Made by a program: the position numbers and the translations under genes. 35,159 nt of DNA from contig JBBIIE010000019.1 in NCBI GenBank assembly GCA_037446605.1, forward strand, positions 1 through 35,159. The letters run 5' to 3'. Under the pieces are notes generated by a model. The model did not search any database. It saw only the letters and a list, made by a program, of their open reading frames with translations, and was not told the origin of the DNA. This document shows positions 24,089 to 31,447 of the stretch, piece after piece (within the stretch, counting starts at the first letter, position 1; each line of letters begins with the position of its first letter). This DNA comes from JANXAZ01 sp037446605. GTDB lineage: Bacteria > Pseudomonadota > Alphaproteobacteria > Geminicoccales > Geminicoccaceae.

Positions 24089-27000
24089 TCAGACGTTGAA
24101 GTAGCGCGCCTGGGGGTGGTGCAGGACGATCGCGGACGTGCTCTGCTCGGGCCAGAGCTGGTCCTCCTCGCCGAGCTCGACGCCGATCCTGCCGGCGCCC
24201 AGGAGCTCGAGCAGGGGGCCCTGATCGGCGAGGTTGGGGCAGGCCGGGTAGCCGAAGCTGTAGCGGCTGCCGCGGTAGCCCTGCCGCAGGAGCTCGCGCA
24301 TCTCGCGCGCGTCCTCGTGGCCGAAGCCGAGTTCGGCGCGGATCCGCGCGTGCACGTATTCGGCCAGTGCCTCGGCCAGCTCGACCCCCAGGCCGTGCAG
24401 GCGGACATAGTCCTGGTAGCGGTCGGCGGCGAACCAGGCGCGCGCCACCTCCGACGCACGCTGACCGACCGTGACCACCTGCAGGCCGAGCACGTCCCGC
24501 CGCGGGTCGCGCCGGTCGCGCAGGAAGTCGGCGATGCACAGACCACCGGACTTGTTCTGTCGGGGCAGCCGGAAGCGTGCCACTTCGCGCTCGCCACCGG
24601 GCTCGAACAGGACCACGTCGTTGCCGTCGCCGGCCGCCGGGAAATAGCCGTAGGCCGCCTGCGGCGCGAACACATCCTCCGCCTCGGCCCGCGCGACGAG
24701 GTCGGCCAGGATCGGGCGCAACTCCTTCTGGGCCCAGGCGAGGAATTCCTCGAGCCGCCGTCCCTGCTTCTCGTAGCCCCAGTGGAACTGGTAGAGCATC
24801 GATTCGTTGAGGTAGGGCAGGAGCGCGCGGACCGGCACCCGCTCGATCAGCCGGGCGCCCCAGAACGGCGGCTCGGGCACGGGCACCTCGCGGGTGAGCG
24901 CCTCGCGGCGCAACCGAATCTCCTCCAGGTCGACCGGCCGGGCGGCTGGGCGCTGGCCGTCGGCGAAGGCGAGGGTGCGCGGCTTCCTGCCCGGTCGCGC
25001 CCGCGCCGCCGCCTTGCCGGCGCGCTCGGCCGCGTAGTCGGCGATCCCGCCGGCCATCACCTTGTCCATCAGCATGAGGCCGTCGAACGCGTCGCGGGCA
25101 TAGGCCACCGGCCGCTCGCCATAGGCCCGGTAGCAGTCCTCCTCGACGAAGGCCCGGGTCAGGGCGGCGCCGCCGAGCAGCACGGGGATGCGGAACTGGC
25201 TGCGCGCCATCTCCTCGAGGTTCTCCTTCATGATGACCGTCGACTTGACCAGCAGGCCCGCCCTGAGTATCGCATCGGCACGGTGGACCTCGGCCGCCTC
25301 GAGCATGTTGGCGAGCGGCTGCTTGATGCCGAGATTGATCACCTTGTAGCCGTTGTTGGTCAGGATGATGTCGACCAGGTTCTTGCCGATGTCGTGCACG
25401 TCGCCCTTGACCGTGGCGAGCACGATCGTGCCCTTGTGCGAGCCCTCGACCCGCTCCATCCGCGGCTCCAGGAAGGCCACCGCACGCTTCATCGTCTCGG
25501 CCGACTGCAGCACGAAGGGGAGCTGCATCTTGCCGGCGCCGAACAGCTCGCCGACGGTGCGCATGCCGTCGAGCAGGATGTCGTTGATGATCGCGAGCGG
25601 ATCGTGCCGCTCGAGGGCCAGCTCGAGGTCGGCCTCGAGGCCCTGCCGGTCGCCGTCCACGATCCGCTGCTTCAGCCGCTCCTCCACGCTCGCCGGCCGC
25701 GTCCGCGCGGTCTCCTGCGACTTGCGGCCGGCGAACAGCGCGATGAAGGCCTGCAGCGGGTCGTGGCCCGGGCGCCGCCGATCGTGGATCAGGTCGAGCG
25801 CCGCCTCGACCTCGGCCGGCGGGATCCGGTGCAGCGGCGCGATCTTGGAGGAATGCACGATGGCGCCGGTGAGGCCGCGCCGGCGTGCCTCGTCGAGGAA
25901 CACCGAGTTGAGGACGTGGCGGGCGGCCGGGGCGAGGCCGAAGCTGATGTTCGAGAGGCCGAGCACGATCTGCACCTCGGGCAGTTCGGCCGCGATCCGC
26001 TCGATCGCTTCCAGGGTCCAGACGCCGAGCTTGCGGTCGTCCTCGTTGCCGGTGCAGATGGTGAAGGTGAGCGGGTCGATGAGCAGGTCCGAGCGCGGCA
26101 GGCCGAAGCGGTCGCAGGCGAAGGCGACCAGGCGGTGGGCGATCCGCACCTTGTCCTCGGCCGTCTTGGCCATGCCCTGCTCGTCGATGGTGAGCGCGAT
26201 CACCGCCGCACCGAACTTGCGGGCGAGCCGCATGCGCGCCTCAGCCGGGCCCTCGCCGTCCTCGAAGTTGATCGAGTTGAGCACCGCCTTGCCGCCGTAG
26301 AGCTCGAGGGCCGCCTCGAGCACCGGGAGCTCGGTCGAATCGATCACCAGCGGTGCGTCGGCCTGCCCCCGCATCCGGCTGACCAGCTCGACCATGTCGG
26401 CCCGCTCGTCGCGGCCGACATAGGCGGTGCACAGATCGAGCAGGTTGGCACCCTCGCGCACCTGCTCGCGCCCCATGGCGACGCAGGCGTCCCACTCACC
26501 GGCCGCCTGGTGCTCGCGGAAGCGCTTGCTGCCGTTGGCGTTGCAGCGCTCGCCGATGTCCAGATAGGCGTTCTCCTGGCGCAGCGGCACGGCCGAGAAG
26601 AGCGAGGCGAGCGAGGGCACCGGTCGCGCCGAGCGCAGCTTCGGGGCGGGCCGGTGGCCGTGCGCTGCGAGCCTGCGCAGCATGGCGTCGAGCGCCGCGA
26701 TGTGGGTCTCGTTGGTCCCGCAGCAGCCGCCGATCAGGTCGACACCGTCCTCGACGACGAACCGCTCGAGCCACAGGGCCAGCTCCTGGGCACCGAGCGG
26801 GTAGTGGGTCCGTCCGTCGCGCAGCTCCGGCAGACCTGCATTGGGCTGAACCGACAGGAGCCCCGGCCAGATCTGCGAGAGCTGCCGGACGTGTTCGGCC
26901 ATCTCCTTGGGGCCGGTGGCGCAGTTGAGCCCGAGCACCGGCACGTCGAGGGCCTGCACGATGACCGCAGCGGCGGCGACCTCGGTCCCGACCAGCATGG

Positions 27001-27586
27001 TGCCGGTCGTCTCGATCGTGACCTGGACCATGATCGGCACGCTGCGCCCGACCTCGGCCAGGGCGCGACGACTGCCGTTGACGGCGGCCTTGATCTGCAG
27101 GGGGTCCTGGCAGGTCTCGATCAGGAGCGCATGCACCCCGCCTTCGAGCAGCCCGCGGGCCTGGACGGTGAGTGCCTCCTCGAGCGGCCGGTAGTCGACG
27201 TGACCGAGCGAAGGCAGCCGCGTGCCGGGTCCGATCGAGCCGACCACGAAGCGGTCGCGGCCGTCCGCTGGCAGGGCCTCGATCGCCTCCAGGGCGAGCT
27301 CGGCGGCACGCCGGTTGATCTCCAGGGCCCGCTCCGCGAGCCCGAACTCGGCGAGCGTGATCGGCGACCCGCCGAAGCTGTTGGTCTCGAGCGCGTCGGC
27401 GCCGGCCAGGAGGTAGCGACGATGGATGTCGCGCACCAGATCGGGGCGCGAGAGGTTGAGGACCTCCGAGCAGTTCTCCTGCCCCCAGAAGTCCTCGAGG
27501 GACAGACCCATGGCCTGGATCTGGGTCCCCATGCCGCCGTCGAACAGGACGAGGCGCTCGCGGGCGTAGTCCAAGAGGTCGACCAT
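24089..27586 (-). CDS. metH: Cobalamin-dependent methionine synthase
   Basis: This 1165-residue single-chain enzyme transfers a methyl group from methyltetrahydrofolate to homocysteine through cobalamin. Domains in order are homocysteine-binding (1-~310), with zinc cysteines Cys222 (GLNCATG) and Cys288/Cys289 (GGCCGT); pterin-binding (~340-615); B12-binding cap and Rossmann (~630-850), with Asp729-x-His731-xx-Gly734, the cobalt-ligating motif; and the SAM-dependent reactivation domain (~890-1165), with GYPACP near 1112. Usual length is about 1180 to 1250, so this is a full-length, slightly compact enzyme. The stretch that usually reads GMSGLLVKST appears as LRAGLLVKST, a small oddity in the cobalamin site. 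The ATG at 27586 lies ten bases after metF. No riboswitch is visible in the short metF-metH gap. Confidence 0.96.
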   Translation of the reverse strand: MVDLLDYARERLVLFDGGMGTQIQAMGLSLEDFWGQENCSEVLNLSRPDLVRDIHRRYLLAGADALETNSFGGSPITLAEFGLAERALEINRRAAELALEAIEALPADGRDRFVVGSIGPGTRLPSLGHVDYRPLEEALTVQARGLLEGGVHALLIETCQDPLQIKAAVNGSRRALAEVGRSVPIMVQVTIETTGTMLVGTEVAAAAVIVQALDVPVLGLNCATGPKEMAEHVRQLSQIWPGLLSVQPNAGLPELRDGRTHYPLGAQELALWLERFVVEDGVDLIGGCCGTNETHIAALDAMLRRLAAHGHRPAPKLRSARPVPSLASLFSAVPLRQENAYLDIGERCNANGSKRFREHQAAGEWDACVAMGREQVREGANLLDLCTAYVGRDERADMVELVSRMRGQADAPLVIDSTELPVLEAALELYGGKAVLNSINFEDGEGPAEARMRLARKFGAAVIALTIDEQGMAKTAEDKVRIAHRLVAFACDRFGLPRSDLLIDPLTFTICTGNEDDRKLGVWTLEAIERIAAELPEVQIVLGLSNISFGLAPAARHVLNSVFLDEARRRGLTGAIVHSSKIAPLHRIPPAEVEAALDLIHDRRRPGHDPLQAFIALFAGRKSQETARTRPASVEERLKQRIVDGDRQGLEADLELALERHDPLAIINDILLDGMRTVGELFGAGKMQLPFVLQSAETMKRAVAFLEPRMERVEGSHKGTIVLATVKGDVHDIGKNLVDIILTNNGYKVINLGIKQPLANMLEAAEVHRADAILRAGLLVKSTVIMKENLEEMARSQFRIPVLLGGAALTRAFVEEDCYRAYGERPVAYARDAFDGLMLMDKVMAGGIADYAAERAGKAAARARPGRKPRTLAFADGQRPAARPVDLEEIRLRREALTREVPVPEPPFWGARLIERVPVRALLPYLNESMLYQFHWGYEKQGRRLEEFLAWAQKELRPILADLVARAEAEDVFAPQAAYGYFPAAGDGNDVVLFEPGGEREVARFRLPRQNKSGGLCIADFLRDRRDPRRDVLGLQVVTVGQRASEVARAWFAADRYQDYVRLHGLGVELAEALAEYVHARIRAELGFGHEDAREMRELLRQGYRGSRYSFGYPACPNLADQGPLLELLGAGRIGVELGEEDQLWPEQSTSAIVLHHPQARYFNV

Positions 27587-27596
27587 CGCGGGACCT

Positions 27597-28517
27597 TCAG
27601 GCGGCCGCGCCGGGACGCGCGGCCTTCATGATCTGCACGATCGCGAGCGGCAGCTCGGCCCGGTTGAGCGCGTAGACGTGCAGGGCACCGAAGCCCTCGG
27701 CGGCGAGCCGGCGGACCTGCTCGGTCACGACGGTCGCGGCGATCATGCCGTGCAGGGCGGAGCCTTCGGGAACCCCGTCGAACAGATCGGCGAGCCAAGC
27801 CGGGATGCCGGCGCCGCACGCGGCCGAGAACCGACGGATCTGCGCGAAGCTGTGGATCGGCATGATCCCCGGGACGAGCTCACAGGTGATGCCGGCCCGG
27901 CTGGCGCTGTCGCGGAACCGCAGGATCCGGTCGGTGTCGAAACAGTACTGCGTGATGGCGCGCACCGCGCCCGCCTCGACCTTTCGGCGGAGATTGTCGA
28001 GGTCGAAGGCGGCCGAGGGAGCCTCGGGATGAACCTCCGGGTAGCAGGCGACGCTCACCTCGAAGCCGCCCAGCCGCTGCAGGCCGCGGACCAGGTCCAG
28101 GGCGTAGGCGTAGCCGTCCGGTCGGGGCCGGTAGGGACCGCCGTCCTTGGGCGGGTCGCCGCGCAGCGCCACGATCCGCGTGATCCCGGCGGCCCGGTAG
28201 CGCTCGAGCAGGGCATCGATGTCCTGACGCGGAGCGAAGGCGCAGGTCAGGTGAGCGGCCACCGGCAGCCCGAGCCGTTCGTGGATCGCGACCGCGAGCG
28301 GGAAGGTGCCGCTCTCGCCGCTGCCGCCGGCACCGCAGGTGACCGAGACGAAGCGGGGCCGGGCCGCCGCGAACAGCTCGAGGTTCTGCCAGAGCCGCGC
28401 GGTCGCCTCGGGCCCCTTGGGCGGGAACACCTCGATCGAGAGCTGGACGCGCGGTAGCGGGTCGTCGAGCCAGCCTGCCGCCCGCACCTTGCTCGCGGTG
28501 GTCCGTCGCCGGCTCAC
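27597..28517 (-). CDS. metF: Methylenetetrahydrofolate reductase
   Basis: This 306-residue flavoenzyme reduces 5,10-methylenetetrahydrofolate to 5-methyltetrahydrofolate, the methyl donor for MetH. Catalytic residues line up with the E. coli enzyme: Glu29 in SIEVFPPKG and Asp121 in ALRGDPP. TCGAGGSGESGTFPLA and AITQYCFDTDRILRF are further signatures. The start is GTG at 28517, whose GTGA overlaps the stop of the upstream regulator gene, giving coupled translation. A longer frame to 28544 overlaps that gene and lacks support. It lies ten bases upstream of metH; the two form one operon with the ArsR-methyltransferase gene. Confidence 0.93.
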   Translation of the reverse strand: MSRRRTTASKVRAAGWLDDPLPRVQLSIEVFPPKGPEATARLWQNLELFAAARPRFVSVTCGAGGSGESGTFPLAVAIHERLGLPVAAHLTCAFAPRQDIDALLERYRAAGITRIVALRGDPPKDGGPYRPRPDGYAYALDLVRGLQRLGGFEVSVACYPEVHPEAPSAAFDLDNLRRKVEAGAVRAITQYCFDTDRILRFRDSASRAGITCELVPGIMPIHSFAQIRRFSAACGAGIPAWLADLFDGVPEGSALHGMIAATVVTEQVRRLAAEGFGALHVYALNRAELPLAIVQIMKAARPGAAA

Positions 28518-29494
28518 GCGGCCTCCCTCCGACGCTGGGCCCATCGGCCGGTCCCCTCCCCCGTAGGCACGTTGGCGATCCAGATGACGCTGGTCAGCTC
28601 ACTGCCGGCGAGCCGCACGGGCGGCTCCTCGCGCAGCGCCAGCTCGGCGAACCAGGCCGACATCTCGTCGCCGGCGAAGCCGAGCCGGCGATGCCGCCGC
28701 TGGCTGCGCAGCTCCTCGCGCTGGTGCGCGTCGAGATCCACGACCACGAGCAGGCCGCCGGGCTCCAGCACGCGCCGCGCTTCCGCCAGCACGCGCAGGG
28801 GATCGTCGGCGAAGTGCAGGACCTGGTGCAGCGTCACCGCCGCGAAGCTCGCATCGGCGATCGGCAGACGGTACATGTCGGCCTGCCGGACGGAGCAATG
28901 GCGGAGCGCGCCCCGATCGAGATGGGCCCGCGCGACGCTCAGCATGTCGCGCGAGATGTCGACCCCGAGCCCCTCGCGCACGTGCGGGGCCAGGAGCTCG
29001 AGGATCCGGCCGGTGCCGGTGCCGATGTCGAGCAGGCTCGATGGACGGCGCGCCGCGAAGAGCTGCTGCAGCACCGCCTCGACGCGGCCGCCCTCGACGC
29101 CGAGATCGCGTTCGCTGTCCCAGTCGGCCGCCCGGCGGTCGAACCAGCGCTCGACCTGGCTTCGACGGGCCTGACGCACCGCGGCCAGCCTGCCGCGATC
29201 GAGCGCGAGCTGCGGATCGTCGGCCGGGAGCAGGGAGTCGAGCGAGCGGGCGAGCGCGGTACCCGGACCGCGCCGGGCCCGGCGGTAGAAGACCCAGCTG
29301 CCCTCACGGAAGCGCTCGAGCAGACCGGCGTCCGCGAGCAGCCGCAGGTGCCGGGAGACGCGCGGCTGGCTCTGCCCCAGGACCTGCACCAGCTCGCTCA
29401 CCGTCCACTCCCCTTCGGCGCAGATCGCCAGGAGCCGCAAGCGGCTGGGCTCGGCAACGGCCCGCAGCACACCGAGGAGTCGCTCCAGCTCCAT
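28514..29494 (-). CDS. ArsR-HTH/methyltransferase fusion regulator (SahR-like)
   Basis: This 326-residue protein has an ArsR-type winged helix (about residues 1-75; VSELVQVLGQSQPRVSRHLRLLADAGLL) and a class I SAM-dependent methyltransferase-like domain (about 125-255; LLDIGTGTGRILELLAP, GVDISRDML, LHFADDPLRVL). ArsR proteins with this C-terminal domain, including SahR, are known regulators of methionine metabolism genes that sense S-adenosylhomocysteine. Its place ahead of metF and metH fits. The start was set at 29494 because the next upstream frame start (29536) lies inside the predicted promoter. Domain identity is well supported; SahR orthology and ligand are inference. It lies on one transcript with metF and metH. 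Confidence 0.85.
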   Translation of the reverse strand: MELERLLGVLRAVAEPSRLRLLAICAEGEWTVSELVQVLGQSQPRVSRHLRLLADAGLLERFREGSWVFYRRARRGPGTALARSLDSLLPADDPQLALDRGRLAAVRQARRSQVERWFDRRAADWDSERDLGVEGGRVEAVLQQLFAARRPSSLLDIGTGTGRILELLAPHVREGLGVDISRDMLSVARAHLDRGALRHCSVRQADMYRLPIADASFAAVTLHQVLHFADDPLRVLAEARRVLEPGGLLVVVDLDAHQREELRSQRRHRRLGFAGDEMSAWFAELALREEPPVRLAGSELTSVIWIANVPTGEGTGRWAQRRREAA

Positions 29495-29533
29495 GCGCGG
29501 TCCGTTCACGGGCACCCGCCGCTGTCGTGCCCG

Positions 29534-29554
29534 CATATGTACATTCCGTTATGT
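29534..29554. promoter_or_regulatory. AT-rich palindromic box, candidate operator
   Basis: This AT-rich island in GC-rich DNA holds CATATG (29534-29539), ATGTACAT (29537-29544, perfect palindrome) and ACAT-N6-ATGT (29541-29554). It overlaps the -10 and spacer of the promoter for the ArsR-metF-metH operon, as expected for an autoregulated repressor site. The exact half-site is not certain. Confidence 0.5.
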
Positions 29555-29564
29555 CGTGCGGCAA
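29536..29564 (-). promoter_or_regulatory. Candidate promoter for the ArsR-metF-metH operon
   Basis: On the minus strand TTGCCG (plus-strand 29559-29564) is followed 17 bases on by TACATA (29536-29541). The -35 and spacing are good; the -10 is three of six. Transcription would start near 29529, leaving a short leader of about 35 bases before the ATG. Confidence 0.45.
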
Positions 29565-29590
29565 GACGAACAGGTCCGGCGAGGCTGCCC

Positions 29591-29836
29591 TCAGGCGTGG
29601 TTCGGCCTCGCCAGGGGTTCGGCCCCATCGAGCAACCAGGCCAGGATCGCGTCCTCGACCTGCTGCCGGAGGTCGTGCGGGTAGAGGGCGAGCGCATCGA
29701 GCGCTGCCGCGACGCGCTCGGCGTCGCGGGCGGAGAGCGCCCGCTCGAAGCGAAGGAACAGGAGCGACTCGCTGCCCAGGACCGACCGCAGCCGGTCGCG
29801 GAGCCCGTCGATCGCGATCAGCCGGGGACCTGCCAT
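29591..29836 (-). CDS. 81-residue unrecognised protein
   Basis: A small, mostly helical, acidic/basic balanced protein (RLIAIDGLRDRLRSVL, FERALSARDAERVAAALDALALYPHDL, QVEDAILAWLLDG). The ATG at 29836 has GAGGAG four bases upstream (plus-strand 29841-29846), one of the best ribosome binding sites in the window, which is the main reason to accept it. No signal peptide or membrane segment. I do not recognise a family. It is upstream of, and on the same strand as, the ArsR regulator, but the regulator has its own promoter in the 96-base gap. Confidence 0.6.
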   Translation of the reverse strand: MAGPRLIAIDGLRDRLRSVLGSESLLFLRFERALSARDAERVAAALDALALYPHDLRQQVEDAILAWLLDGAEPLARPNHA

Positions 29837-30071
29837 GGCGCTCCTCGGCGGCCCGGGGTCGGGCCGCGCGGTCAACCTCGCGTTAAGATGTTAGCGGCAG
29901 GATGGGGCTCGGGGCGGGTCGTCCGGCACTGTGGCGCATGTCGATATGCCGGCCGACGGCTGCGGTCGCGCTTGTCGAGCCTTGGAGTGCGGCCTAGGTG
30001 TCGGTGCGGAGGCGGGCAACTGTCGTGATCCGGGGCACGGGACCGATGCCGATTTCGCGGGATGGCTCCGG

Positions 30072-30821
30072 ATGAAGCGCCGACCGGAGCTGTGCGGCCT
30101 CCTGCTCGCCGCCGCCGTCGCCGCGGCCCCGGCCAGGGCGGAGGACGCCAACGACCCGCTCGAGCCGGTCAACCGCGTGGTGTACGGCCTGAACGAGCTC
30201 GCCGACGTGATGCTGCTCGGGCCGGTGGCGCAGGCCTACGGTGAGCTTCCCTCGCCGCTGCGCACCGGGGTGCGCAACGTTCTGGACAATCTGCGCACGC
30301 CCGTGACCTTCGTGAACGACCTCCTGCAGGGCGAGACCGAGCGCGCGGGGACCACCCTCGCCCGGTTCATGATCAACAGCTCCATCGGTCTGTTCGGGCT
30401 GTTCGACCTCGCCACCGGGCTCGGCCACCCGCAGCACACGGAGGACTTCGGGCAGACCCTGGCGGTCTGGGGGGTCGGCGAGGGCCCGTTCCTCGTGCTG
30501 CCGCTGCTCGGCCCCTCGAATCTCCGCGACGCCGGCGGCCTCGCCGTCGACCGGCTGGCCCTCGACCCCTGGAGCGAGCTCGCCTCGAGCGAGGTCGGGC
30601 TGGCCCGGAACGGAGCCGAGGCGATCGACACCCGGCAGCGTCTCGACCCCGTGATCCAGGACGTCCGCCGCAACAGCCTCGATCCCTACGCCACCGTGCG
30701 TTCGGCCTATCGCCAGCGCCGCGCCGCCGAGATCCGCAACGGGCGGCCACCTGCCGGCGAATCGTCCTACGAGAAGATCTTCGAGGAGAGCGACGATGGC
30801 GACAGCGAGACGGGCGACTGA
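30072..30821 (+). CDS. mlaA: MlaA/VacJ-family outer-membrane lipid-asymmetry protein
   Basis: This 249-residue protein begins with a signal peptide (MKRRPELCGLLLAAAVAAAPARA) cleaved near APARA-ED. The mature part shows DPLEPVNRVVYGLNE, LRTPVTFVNDLLQG, MINSSIGLFGLFDLAT, FGQTLAVWGVGEGPFLVLPLLGPS and a SLDPYATVRSAY end, all family hallmarks. MlaA removes misplaced phospholipids from the outer leaflet and passes them to MlaC. It lacks a clear lipobox, so it may not be lipidated, unlike the E. coli protein. I chose ATG 30072 over an in-frame start at 29931 because only it gives a signal peptide. The stop overlaps the mlaC start by 26 bases. Promoter not resolved in the 235-base divergent region. 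Confidence 0.93.
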   Translation: MKRRPELCGLLLAAAVAAAPARAEDANDPLEPVNRVVYGLNELADVMLLGPVAQAYGELPSPLRTGVRNVLDNLRTPVTFVNDLLQGETERAGTTLARFMINSSIGLFGLFDLATGLGHPQHTEDFGQTLAVWGVGEGPFLVLPLLGPSNLRDAGGLAVDRLALDPWSELASSEVGLARNGAEAIDTRQRLDPVIQDVRRNSLDPYATVRSAYRQRRAAEIRNGRPPAGESSYEKIFEESDDGDSETGD

Positions 30822-31446
30822 CGCCCCCTTGCCCCTTCGGCGCAGGCTGCTCGCTGCGTCGATCGTGGTTCTGGCGACGCCTTGGCCCGGGATCCTGCGG
30901 CCGGCCCAGGCCTCTGAGCCGGCGCAGGCGATCCAGTTCATCGATCGGCTGGGCAAGCAGGTGCTCGACGTGTTGCGCGACGAGCGGCTCGAGCGATCGG
31001 ACCGGCTGGAGCGGCTGACCGGCCTTCTCGACCAGGCGACCGATCTCGCCCTGGTCGCCCGCCTGGTCCTCGGTCGCTACTGGCGCGATGCGAGCGAACC
31101 GCAGCGGCGCGAGTACACGACCCTGTTCCGCTCGCTCGTGCTCAAGACCATGGCCGATCGGCTCGAGAGCTATGGCGGCGAGACCTACGAGGTGCTCGGT
31201 GGTCAGCCGGTCGACGATCGTGACACGATCGTCTCGACGCGGATCAAGCGGCCGGGGGACGCGAGTGCGATCGCGGTCGATTGGCGGGTGCGCGAGCAGG
31301 GCGGCCGGCTGCTGATCATCGACATCGTCGCCGAGGGTGTGAGCATGGTCGTCACGCAGCGCTCGGAGGCCGCCGAGATCGCCGGTCGGGCGGGCCTGGA
31401 CGGGCTGCTCGACGAGATGCGCCGGCGCCTGTCCCGGACAGCCTGA
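30796..31446 (+). CDS. mlaC: MlaC/Ttg2D-family periplasmic phospholipid carrier
   Basis: This 216-residue protein has an N-terminal RRRLLAASIVVLATPW signal with twin-arginine-like start and cleavage near QA-SE. The mature part carries the MlaC features ARLVLGRYWRDASEPQRREYTTLFRSLVLKTMADRLESY, VSTRIKRPGDASAIAVDWRV and LLIIDIVAEGVSMV. MlaC shuttles lipids between MlaA and the MlaFEDB inner-membrane complex; those genes are not here. The start ATG at 30796 lies within the end of mlaA and has GAGGAGAG upstream, giving coupled translation. In some alphaproteobacteria a related HpnM protein acts in hopanoid transport; no hopanoid genes are in view. Confidence 0.9.
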   Translation: MATARRATDAPLPLRRRLLAASIVVLATPWPGILRPAQASEPAQAIQFIDRLGKQVLDVLRDERLERSDRLERLTGLLDQATDLALVARLVLGRYWRDASEPQRREYTTLFRSLVLKTMADRLESYGGETYEVLGGQPVDDRDTIVSTRIKRPGDASAIAVDWRVREQGGRLLIIDIVAEGVSMVVTQRSEAAEIAGRAGLDGLLDEMRRRLSRTA

Positions 31447-31447
31447 G

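Noticed and set aside
24116..27631. 1171-residue open frame antisense to metH
   Set aside because: It mirrors metH on the other strand, shows no recognisable domain and is explained by high GC content keeping stop codons rare.
29495..29590. SAM or SAH riboswitch ahead of metF-metH
   Set aside because: The leader is only about 35 bases from the predicted start and no riboswitch-like pairing or conserved core was seen.
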